In this document: positions 12,901 to 24,200 of the stretch, piece by piece
Layout of the letters: each line of letters opens with the position of its first letter
How positions within the stretch are numbered: the first letter of the stretch is position 1
NCBI GenBank assembly: GCA_013398275.1
Contig: VZSE01008770.1
Location: 1,259,476-1,323,475, forward strand
Reading direction: 5' to 3'
DNA: 64,000 nucleotides
DNA from: Promerops cafer
Taxonomy: Eukaryota > Chordata > Aves > Passeriformes > Nectariniidae
Made by a program: the position numbers and the translations under genes
The notes under the pieces: model-generated
What the model saw: only the letters and a program-made list of their open reading frames with translations
Database searches by the model: none
What the model was told of the DNA's origin: nothing

Positions 12901-15900
12901 ACAAGCTCTGCTTTCAAAGCCTTGAGCTGTCAGGAACATTGAGCTCAGGATTAGATCTACAATTGCTCTTTGTTGCATCCAAAGCTTTGCCTTTCTGGTG
13001 CCTTTGCTAATGAAGTGTGTATTTTTTTGTTTTCCTGGCCTTCCACTGCCTGTGTGTGTTTGTGCTTTCCCAGTAAGGAAGCAGGAGTTGCCTGCTGACT
13101 TCACAAAAATCCTTCACAGGAAGGTTCAATGTGGCAGCTTTAACCTGCTCCAGAGATTCTTACTTACTGTCTTAAGTAATTGAAACTTAATTTGGATGGG
13201 TGTAATCTGGGTACTACTGCCAGTGAGCCCTGAAAATTCCTTATTTTCTAATAAAGTATTGGAAAATACAGAACTTCTGACTATCTCACACTGTAAGCAC
13301 CGAGATGAGCTTTGCTTTCTGTCACAAATCCAATGTGCTCTTTTCCTGTCTGATGAGCTTGGACTCCATACCCTTGCTCATGTATTTTCCAAACCTCATT
13401 TCTCTCCTTGTTTCGTGTTTGAGTCTCACTGCTTGGAGAGTGGCTTGTCACCATGACACCTTATTTTGTACTTTCTAATTGGATCTGTAGTGATTTGTAA
13501 ATGTTAATTCTTCAGGTATCAACAGGCACATACTTCAAGGGGAGTATTAGGTTACTACCGGAGGCAAGCTTTTCCAGAACTGTGGATTTATGAACATGCA
13601 GCATAGGAGTTGTTTTCCATTTGTAGCTTGCATTATTTGGCCAATCCTGTAGCTCTCATGAGACCTGTACGCCTTCAAAGCTTGGTTGGTGAAAGAAACT
13701 GTACTGATTTTGTCAGGATTTCAGCAAACTCACAGATGATTTAGCACCATGGCAGTTGTACTGCTGTGAGGAGACAAACCATAGAGAATGAGAAGGGGCT
13801 CATTTCCCCCGTCAAAAATACAACAGCCTCATGGATCTGCAGTTCCTACACATCTCCTAAAAGCTGAGAATTGCAGACGAGCAGTGCAGGCTTTTAGTGT
13901 CAGTGCACAGCTGCAGTGATACCTCCCCGTTTGTGGGTCTGATTTGCTGACCAGCTGCAGCTGGGGGGCCCTATCAGGATCATTGCTTACAGCTGGCCAT
14001 GCTGGAAAAACAGAAATGAGGGAGCAAAGGACACTGAAGATGCGTGTTTAATTCAGGGAGAAGTTGGGTTTTGTTGTTTTTTTTTTTTTATGTGGTGAGA
14101 GGTGCCCATAGAACATAATTTTTATAAGAGGCACAATGGAGCTTCAATTCTTGGAGAATTTCTTCAGTCCAGGTAAGTCCAATGATTGTTGTTTAGAGAA
14201 TGTTGTGTTTGCAGGTATCTTTCTCCTAGGTTGTGCTCTGTGCTTTAACTTTTCTGTGTGTGTAAATGGCTTCCCACTCTGTTTTTAAAGATGCTTCTGT
14301 GAATTTTAATCTCTGTTTAGTTACATGACCCGCTTGTGAGTCCCATGAGCTTTTTGCTGGTAAGCCTGGCTGAAGGTCAGGTGCCTTCAGAATTTATGTG
14401 TTTTTATATCCTGTGAAGATATATCAGCACCTAAATATTTTCTGTCCTACTTGGTTTTTTTTTTACTAAGTAGTGGCTGTATACTGCAGTTTAGTAGATC
14501 AGAGTAAATTCCTAGTAACGTTCAGTCTTTGCTTCATAGTTTACAATCAACTTCTGGCATAATTCTCCTATCCTGCTTCCATAGAGAAGGTTTTTTCCTC
14601 AGTCACTTAGTGACTTAGCTAAAAAAGCCCTTTTTTTTGATGTGAAAGGCTGAATTCCTGAAGCAATTGCTTTGGCTGGAAGAGTGAGTGAAGTTTCATG
14701 TAGGTGTAGTTGATCTGTTGGGTGTGAGTATAAGCAGGCAATACCTCTGCTGTTGAAGTTCCTGAAATGATGTGAATATCCCTGTTTATTTAGTGCTCTC
14801 TGATAATTTTTGCCTGTGTAACTTGTTTTTTCCCTAGCTAGATAGTTTGCCTTAGCTATTGTCAAAAAGCTTTTAGCTGGAGTAGAAAATTCAGCTCTGA
14901 ATTCAGTTAAACCACACTGTTCTACCTCGTTCTTCCTGCAGTTTGAAGTTTTCTTGTGCAATTTAGCAACTCTGTCCTGCCAAACCACGTTGGTAAATTT
15001 TAATCTACAAAAAAATAACAGCTTTGTAAAAGCACCTCTGTACACCTCTCCTGCCCCTCAAAAAATTTCCTCCAGATGCCCATTTCTCTATTGTGGATGA
15101 GTACTTTCCAGCAATGCAGTATTAAAATATTCTCTGCACAGGGTTAACTGAGGGAAGGTGTTTGCCTGTTTTGAGAGGAGAAAGGGGTAGAAATGCTGAG
15201 TTTTGCATGTGGAAGACCTGAGATGGGCACGTTGAGGAGAACTCACAGGTGTAGGATTGGGTACCAGAATGAAAAATCAATTATCATGCTTTTAATTACT
15301 TACTTATGAAGCAAAATGCTTGTTAAATTGGCTTCATCAGAGTATTTCATGTAAGTACTTTTGTTTTCTGGAAACTGTCTGAACTTCAGAATACTTGGAA
15401 AATTTTGACATGCCACAGTAGTAAGTGGTTTGGTTTTTCACATCCCATTACAAGCTGTGTTCCCACTGAAGAAGCCCAGCTGGGGAAACTGGGAAAATCC
15501 ATCTTGTTTTGCGAACAGTATTTCAGCAAGATGATTCTTTGCAAAGAAGTAATGAATTTCTAAAGCAGTGGTAACTGCTGAGTGTTTTCTTCGAGATTTA
15601 CTGACTAAAAAGCTCTGATGGGGTAGAGATAGTTATTTGTCATGGTGGCAAAAAAATAATGTTTAGAAATTAATGTAAAATTTCTTTATACATCATTATA
15701 ACACTTGGATAGCTCAAGTAAATAAGTAGTATTTGGGAAATTGACAGGAAATAATGCAGATAATCTAAATCACGCTCCAGTCCTGAAGTGTGTCAGTAGA
15801 GATGTGTAAAGACTAGAACTTAAAACCGATAGAAAAGTTGAATAGTTCAGTCACCAAGTGAATTAAAATCTTATAAAGGATGAAAAGACCAAGCAATGAA

Positions 15901-18900
15901 TATTTTCACATAATGAAAAGGTTCCAAAAAAATGTAGCAAAAAACTCTTTGCATTTATGTGTTTTAAATATTTAAGTATTTCTGCATATTAATATAATTT
16001 TCCATAGTGGAAACAGCATTTTCAAATTAAAATTATTCTTCATGTTCTTTTTAATTTAGTTTTGTCAGAATCAACCTAAATAAGCAGGTTTGAATTGAAT
16101 AATATTCTCTGAAAGTGACTTTTTTTTGGTTACGAATTTTTTTTGTCCTCTTTCTATCCTTATTTTAACACATACAGTCCCAATAGCTCTTTCTGGTAAT
16201 GTCCTGATAATTATGGGACAAGTTTCTGAGTGAAACTTGACACCAAAAAATAAAAAGCCTGAAATAAAACACTTCTCCTTACACAGTTGTAGGGTAAAAT
16301 GACATCAGTGTTATCTATCTTTGCCTGTGTCTCAACTTTTCTTACAGTTCAAGTAGGGATCTTGTGCTCTTAGAAATCTAATTTAGTTTTTATGTCCCTA
16401 GGGATGATTTCTATGTGTTATAATGACATTCAGCACAATGAATGATACTGAAATATTTTTTTATATCAACACTTTTTAAATTTGAAATGTGAGTAGCCAT
16501 TTATTATTCTATTTAGTCTGCATGCATAAGAGTCTGGGAAACTTTCTGAAGGTTAATGCAAAAGCCTAAAGAAGTTGGGTGAGACACAAAACCTCCAAAA
16601 CTCTCTTAAGTTTTGAAGACTTGGAATGTTCAAGGGGACTCTGTTTTCAATACTGTGAATTATTTACTCTTTAACACCATTGGGTTCTCAATAATACTAT
16701 TAATAGAGATTCCTGATGACTTGGCTCTGGGATACACTGCCAGAATAACCAGAAAAGATTTGTTTTGTTGGTGCAATAGGCAACAGCTTATGAATCCCCT
16801 GAAGGACTGCTTGATGGAATTATCCTTCATCTACTTGCTGGTCTGGAATTTCACATTTGGTCCATGTTTATATGAAGACTTAACAAATCCAATCTAAAAA
16901 GCACATTTTGGGACAAATTTTTGTGTTGTTGAAGTTATGACGAAATTTGCATTTACTCTTGGTGTGAGGATGTGTTATTTCATCTAGAATTTTAGGGAGC
17001 TGCATCCTATTACAGAAACATAACTTGTATTTCAAATAAACATCAACAGATGGATTTAATATCAGACTAATAAGAAAATAAATAACTTCCTAGATATTTC
17101 CGACAGTGAAAATAGGCTCAGCATTGAGTTTAAAACTTTCTAGTCAGTACTTTACATTTTTTTGCTGACAAACATACACTCAGTAGGGGTACTGTGACTC
17201 AATCCCTGTGAAGTTAAAAGTGTTTAGTATTTTATTTTCTACCCAAATGTGCTGTCTCAGATACTTCACCACGGAGGGTTTGATGCTATTTTACTACAGA
17301 ATTACAATGCTAAGTGTTTGAGTATTAACTTATTCCATGTTTGACTTCAGTATTGTTTAGACATTCTAAATACGAACACTGATTTAGAACTGGACCCCAG
17401 AAGGCAGTTAGTGTTAAAATTGGCTTGTTGCATTTCTGTGTTTGCATTTGGGCAACTTGCAGGAGCTAAATCGTTTCTGTCCAGCAGCTAAATAGCAAAG
17501 GCCCTTGTTTGGCAGCTACCATGTAAATGTTCCTGGTATGGATTTTGGTGCTCTCTTACCTTCTCTTGAAAAGTTTGTATCGTCAGCATCTCAAATGACT
17601 TCTATCTGCTACACCTCATCAGCTACTCTAATAATCAGGATTTCACCTCTCCATTCGTTAATGATTGTGATGAGGATTTCTGTGGCAGCTGGTGGGCATG
17701 AGGCAGCAATTCCTGTTTCCAGTTGTCACCAATTTCAGTGAGGGTTGCATGCTCTGGTGGCTGTGACTTCCCAAAACTCCAGTGCTGAGTCTCTGTTGGG
17801 TTGTGCCCCGCCTCCCTTGGGCTCCAAGCTGCAGTTTAATATTCAGATCCATTCACTGCAGAACTTCAGGCTGCCCCAAGACCACCGTGTGAATCCTGCT
17901 AAAGCTTTCTGTTGTACTAAAAAATTTAAACATGGAATGAGCTGCCGTTTATGGATGAGCCATTTAGGGCTTATTGAGTTTAAGTTATAAAGGATTCATA
18001 GCTTAATAAATTTCCATTTGCCTTACACTTTATAGTATGACATAAAGACAAGCTTGGAAGATGTTCTGAACTATTCAAATCAATTGGGATTAAATGTAAC
18101 AGAGTGATTCATTGATTCACAATGTCAGTTTCTTACCACCCAATAAACTTTAATTTGCTTTTCTGTTGTTTTGTCTGCAAATGATCAATATTGAGAATAT
18201 CAGGGTAGCTGCGTGGCTTAGAAGATAGGTATTTCCTTGAGGGATTCAAACCTTTTTGTGCAGTTTTCTTGTCATATTGTTCATTAACCATTTGTTTTGG
18301 TGCATCTATTCAATGCCTATAATTAGCAGTTAAGTATGCATAATTATTTCTAAAGATACCTGGAGAACTGTTAAGCTCCTTTGGGAGACTGCTGTTGAAA
18401 ACAAGTAATAAATTAGGGAAGAGGGGCCCAAAACAATATCAAAGCATCCTTTGTGTGCTAGGGACATTTATGAAATACTGTACTGGGGGTGAGATGTTGC
18501 TGCAAAGCGATGGCTCTTTAAGGACTTTGTCATTGGAGTTGTCTTCAATGGGGCTATTCAAGAGATCAACTTCTTAAAAAGAAATGTTGAGATAGAAGAT
18601 GATTGAGCATAAAAAAGTTGAAGGGTTAGGTGTCTATTCAGGACAATTGCATTTGTATATTGCTTTAAACTTGCCTAAATTTCATTCTCAAGGATTTCTT
18701 GGAGAGGAAAGGAATCTGTGGTCGAACTCTGGTGTTGTTCTGTTACCACAAATACACCTCGTTCTTGTAAGAAATGTTTTTCAGCTCCTTTCTAGTTCTG
18801 TTAAACATATCTCTTTGATTGGTCTATTAGGATAATATGTGGGGTGTAGCTTTCTAGTTGTCTTTAAAATATGAATTGGCTTTCTGTGTTGTCGTGTCCT

Positions 18901-20437
18901 GTTATAACTTAGTTTCTCCCAAATGAGCCAATGTGTACTTCTAAATTTCTTGGGCTTTTTATTATGGAGAAGTATTTTACTAATTATGTCAATTGATGTT
19001 CAAAATGTTTAAAAATCTAGTAGTACAAAGAGTGGACTGTATTGTAAAAGGAGAATGATCTTGAAGCACTTTTTTTAAACACTGACCTTTCTTGTGTCTT
19101 GACTATAAACATTGATTTAAAGTATTTTACTGTAAAATAATCCAAACGGATGTAGACCTCTAAGACAGTACTTATTTCTTAGATATGTTGATTCTAAATG
19201 GGCAGATATGTCAGTAAAACTAAAAAGAATTCTGTAGGAAGTTGGAATGCAAAGACACAAAATGCTGCATTAGCATGTTGCTTCAGCACTAATTACACTT
19301 TAATTACTATTGCTATTACACCTGTTTCAGGAAAACTAAATTTTAAAAATAAAACTCATCAGTGTAATAATTTTACAGGAATGAAAAATTCTAGTTTAAT
19401 ATTTACCTCTTAAATTTGTGGCCTCTAAGGGAGGGCTTTTTGATGTTGGATACCTTAATGTGAACATTTGAACTGTAGTTGTTTGGTAAAATAATGTTAA
19501 AAAGTTACTTTGTTTTTAACCTTTCTGTGAAAAAAATTGTAATCCAAATTGAAGTCTCAGCTGGGGAGTTTATTTTTCCCAAGAAACTGGAAAATTGATT
19601 TATTGCTAATAAAAGCCATGGGAAAGGCTTCCTATTAAGGAGGAAAGAGTGCCACCTAAAATTTCTCTGGGATATACTTTTAAGTACACTTCATTTGTTT
19701 CATCGTATTTGAGTTTTGAATTTTCTCATGATGGAATTTCAAAAGAGAAGTGATCTTCCTACAGACATAACATGAGAATAGTCTTTTTTTTTTACCAGTA
19801 TCTCCTGTTTATTACATTGTCTTTGTTTATTTAGTGTGCATGCTATGTATTTACCACAGCTCTCAGTATATTCTTATTTCTCATGTACAGGGAAAATATG
19901 TGTATTTTCGCTGAAAAACTGCTACAGAAAGGGAGATTGCAACAAAACACAGGATTTTGCTATTCCTGTGTGATGTATTGAGGATCAACAGTCAGGCACT
20001 GGGGAAGTCCATTCTTTGGCAGATATGGCAGAAGGCAAAAAGTGGCACTGCTTGACTTCTAGTGTGATTCTCCACTCCTCCCTGGGGCAATTTAACTGGA
20101 TATTGATACAGGTTGTTAAGGATGTTACACAGCTGATGAGAGAAAAGGAGTGTTTTACTCTTGGTTATCACAAAACATCAGCTATGAATATGTATTTCAT
20201 ATTAACTACAGAGAGACAAGCAGGCTCTTTAGGTCCCTAAGAGGTAATGGCAGCATAGGAGATATCAGTAAATTAAACACACCTGAGGATGTTTACTGGA
20301 ATGACTTGCAGCTATTTTGGAATGTCTTGGCCTCTGGAAGAGGGTCACTGTCTGCACACTGCATATTAAAGAAGGCCTGTGGAAAGGTTTGATTTTTAGC
20401 TCTGAAAACTGTGCCTGGTAGTTATCTGGGGAATTGT
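9931..20437. other. Gene-free intronic stretch
   Basis: Intron with the AAAT microsatellite at 10.1 kb, a pyrimidine/purine hairpin-like tract at 12.33-12.37 kb and a T13 run at 14.08 kb. A 148-codon minus-strand ORF (14599-15045) has no signature and is taken as chance. The segment 17497-17720 has the composition of a conserved noncoding element. I recognise nothing else. Confidence 0.6.
10097..10116 (+). repeat. (AAAT)n microsatellite
   Basis: Five tandem AAAT units (AAATAAATAAATAAATAAAT) about 165 bp to the right of the reverse CR1 fragment at 9.7 kb. No link between the two is evident. Confidence 0.9.
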
Positions 20438-20612
20438 TCAGATCACAGAATATCCTGTGCTGGAAGGGAGCCACAAGGACGGAGTCCAGCTCCAGGCCCT
20501 GCACAGGACACCCCAGGAATCACACCCTGTGCCCAAGGTCATTGTCCAAACACTGCTTGAACTCTGCCAGGCTGGTGCAAAATGTGCAAGGGACCATTCC
20601 CTCACTGTGTAG
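20438..20612 (-). mobile_element. CR1 LINE 3'-end fragment, reverse orientation (different subfamily)
   Basis: The segment begins TCACAGAATATCCTGTGCTGGAAGGGA and continues through CCACAAGGACGGAGTCCAGCTCCAGGCCCTGCACAGGACACCCCAGGAATCACACCCTGTGCC, GTTGTCCAAACACTGCTTGAACTCTGCCAGGCTGGTGC-type text. This matches the antisense of a CR1 subfamily tail distinct from the one at 9.7 kb: the GCACAGGACACCCC and CCAAACACTGCTTGAACTC blocks are diagnostic. Its 3' end is at the left. The right edge near 20612 is soft. Confidence 0.9.
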
Positions 20613-21177
20613 TAGTACAATAGAACATTGTCTAACAGACTATTAAGAGAAAACAATGGCTCCACCATATGCCAGTTGCCTGGTCTTTTTCCTGGATGCT
20701 TCATTTACCCATTTACTGGCTTTCTTGGGTATAGAAATGATGAACTGCCTTTTAAGCAGATTTGAAGAAGCTGATTGTATTTCTGATTGATCAGGGGAAA
20801 ATTTGCTGTCCTGGAAAATCCATGAAGCAGACTAGTAGCCCATTAGTAGCCCAGCTGAAAGGCACCAAGAAGCAATGATGTGTAAGGACCAGCTGGGGAC
20901 TCGAGTGGGGCTTGTTCAACTCCTCTCTGCCTGGAGAGAAGAAGGCTCAGGGGACCCAGTTGCAGCAGGAAAGTGACCATGGGCCTGTGACAGTGGAATT
21001 TTAATTTCACAGCAGTTTTTCACTGTCAAACTCTAAATCAGGTGTTAAGGGGAGGTAGTTGGATGCCCATCCCCAGGGATGAGCTGAGAGAGGCCCCAGG
21101 CAGCCTCTTCTGTAGTTGCTATATATTTGCTTTTATATCTGCTGGGTAGATAAGTGGTAGTAGACAACTTCCAGATG

Positions 21178-21221
21178 TCCCTTTTTTCCTTTTTTTCCTT
21201 TTTTTTTCTTCCCTTCTCTCT
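21178..21221 (+). repeat. 44-nt pure polypyrimidine tract
   Basis: Forty-four consecutive C/T bases. The first half shows a decaying 8-9 nt period: T6CC, T7CC, T9C. The second half is CTTCCCTTCTCTCT-like. Such oligopyrimidine:oligopurine DNA is common in introns and can also bind polypyrimidine-tract proteins in RNA. No AG-exon with coding potential follows. Confidence 0.85.
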
Positions 21222-24200
21222 GTCTCCATGTAGCCACTGCTTTTCTGCATCATGGTGAACTTCCTAAAAAAGTAGAAAAACTGTTCCTCAGTGTACTGTG
21301 GTACCTTGTAGAGACAGGATAACTATTACATTGAAAAGTACTGTTTACTGTGATAAATAAACTGCTTGAGACTTGCTGAGCTCATGCTGAGTAAGGCCTT
21401 TTAGGCAAGCAAAAAAGGCACTTTTAATCTGTAAAGCTAGATATTGTTACATATACTCCACTCTGGACTGTAGACTCACGTATGCAAAGCTGGATCCCAG
21501 TGTATTAAACTGAAAATTAACGGGAAATGTATTTTGCAACCTTCTTGTTTTGCAGTACTAACTCCGGATTTTGAGTAAAAAGATGATAGCAGTTCAATCT
21601 TAGAATGAGGGAAAGGTGTTTCTGTACTTTGACAGTGTTTTATGAGCTGTTTGCTTGCAGTTGTGGTTATTTTAGGGCGAAGAAATCAATCACAAGGCAC
21701 TGCTAATTGCACCTTTTTAAAACTTCATTGCATTTATAAAGTGCAGCTTGAAATACCTTCTGTCATTAATACTGAAATAAAATTAATTAGCTAAAATGAG
21801 TTTTCTCTGAACCCCTATCACATGTAGAGTATACCACGTGTTTCTTTGGGGGAGTATCTTTACTCAGGTATTTGACCATTCAGTTCTTCAGTGTCAAACA
21901 AACAGAAGGGATATGTTTGGGTTTTTTAAAACTTGTTTTGAGCAGGTTTGCTTTTAAACCATAAGCTTCACTCTCCTGCTTTATCACCAACTTTACTTTT
22001 AAAATGTTACCAGAATAAGCTATCATTTAGTTCTAAACAGTAACTCTATTCCATAACTCCTTAGCAAATAACATAAACTCCTAAAAAGCACTGAGGTTTT
22101 TTGGTGGGGGATATCCAGGTGCTTTCAGCAGGCATGTGACATAACAGATATTTGGATTAGAAGTGTATTTCACATTCTTCCCCTATCCCAGATTACTTGC
22201 CTATTAATTCCTATTATGGTTTGCAGTATTTTTGTTTGATATTATTCTTTCTATGCAGATAAATCACCATTGACTTGTAATGGTAATGAAAACTCTTGAA
22301 GTAGGATTTCAATAACTAAAAGGAAATGGTTCTAGATTTATTTCCAAAGGGCCTCCCTTGTGGATTTGCCTGTACTGGAGAATAAGAAATGGAAATTATG
22401 GATTTTTGTAACCATTTTACAATTTGACTGTCATTGCTAAAGACATATTTTGGTTTTCATTACTTACAAAATTTCCATAATTGGAGGAAGTAATTCCAGA
22501 ATCAGTGGCTCTCTGTTAGCAGCAGCAGCTGAAGATGATTACTGGGGAGTAGAGAGGCATGTGAAATGGAGCAGGGAAATTCAAACAGCCATTGAGAAAT
22601 TCTACCTGTGGCTCATCTTTTCTTCTATATTCTATAACATTCATTTTAAATAAAGGAGCAGTACAAACATTTTGTCATTCTGTGGAGCTGTGGTTGATGC
22701 CTTACTTTGTAATATAAATCCTACACTAAATGTACCTTGGAAGGCCTATTTGTGTTTTGCCACTGGAAAGTACTTTTTGAATGGACTAGGAATAAGTAAG
22801 TAGCTGACATCTGAAAGTATTTGTTTAAAATGAACAGTATGGAACAAATATACTCACTCCTGATATTGGAGACTATTTTACTTGTGTCAGGGATGTGGGA
22901 GGCAAGAAGGAGTCTATGACCAGCAATTGAAATAAAATTTTTATATTTTAATAAATACATTTTTGAAGAGTAAGGCATGGTTGTGAACTGCATCTCTACA
23001 AAAGATGAAAAATATTTTTTTTTTTAAAAAGTTTTTATTAAGGGTTGGAATATTTGTCACGACTGTGTATGAGTCATGAGTCTGGATGCTGGGCATGAGC
23101 TGACCACACTGCTTTTGTTAACACGGTAAAAGAACTAATAAAAGAGTAGTTTTTAGTGAAGGCTTTGTGAGTGAAGACAGAGTTGTGGGACAAGCACCAC
23201 TTGATGAACACTGGGAAACTGTTGCTATGTGAAAAAAATTCTGGTTTGCTTTCTGGTTTTCCACTTGAATGGTAGAAAAATCAATGCGGCTATCTGTATT
23301 TTATCTGCTTAGTTTGTTACAGCAGTCCCAAAGCTACTTTGAATATGGGTTTTCTTTTTAATTTAGAGCAAAACCTTAAATACTGAAAATAGTTTGGCCT
23401 CATTGTCAAAGGCATCAAGAGTTTGGTTTGCAGAGGGACTTGAACCTCTCTGCTTGAGCAAATTCTGCTCAAGTTTTGAGTTGAGCTTCACCATCCTTTC
23501 GAGGTCTTCACTTGGATCTTTTTAAAACCTCTCTGAATATTATCCCAGACTAATATGAAACTTTAGAACACTGCTGTTATTGTGTACATTTTTGTAATTT
23601 TATGCACAAATGCATATTTTGATATGCTCTCAAGAGTAATGGCTTATTTAAATCATGTGCTGTACATTTTCATGCTGGCTGCTGTCACAGCAGTTCCCTC
23701 AGCATCCCATAAATTCTGTTCGTCAGTTTCAGAATGTACTAAACTTCATCTGCTTCTCTTGCCCAGTTTATTTAGCTTATATATGTGTAGAATTTAATTA
23801 TAAAACTGGAGTATGAGAAAAAAGCTTTGATAGTACTACCAAATTTTAATAATAAAATTAAAGTATCTTAAATATTTGATCATCTGTGTTGCATAACTTG
23901 CTGCATGGAGGAAGTCATTAATGCCAGGTTGTGAATGCAGATGAAACACACAATTCTGTAAAAGGCTTTATCAATCAGTAAGACACATTCCAAATTAATT
24001 GGATTGTTAGATCACACCATATTAGCCAGCTCTACTAAGCAGCCTTATCTTTGTCATTGTGAGAAATGCAGAATATTATTCACTGAGGCTAATAAAATAG
24101 GATCTCCATTATGAATCAGAAATTAATTAACATAAGAAAAGTGTGATGAATTTGGAAGGAAGTCTCATTTTCTTCAAAAAATAAAGGGACAACAGACTTT

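Noticed and set aside
14599..15045. 148-codon ORF on the minus strand
   Set aside because: No recognisable family, the Lys/Ser/Thr-rich content reads like translated intron, and there is no promoter or flanking splice sites.
20905..21110. Possible further CR1 piece (CTGGAGAGAAGAAGGCTCAGGGGACCC… and GTTGGATGCCCATCCCCAGGGATG)
   Set aside because: Only scattered 15-20-base words resemble CR1, not in a continuous order. Too weak to list as a feature.
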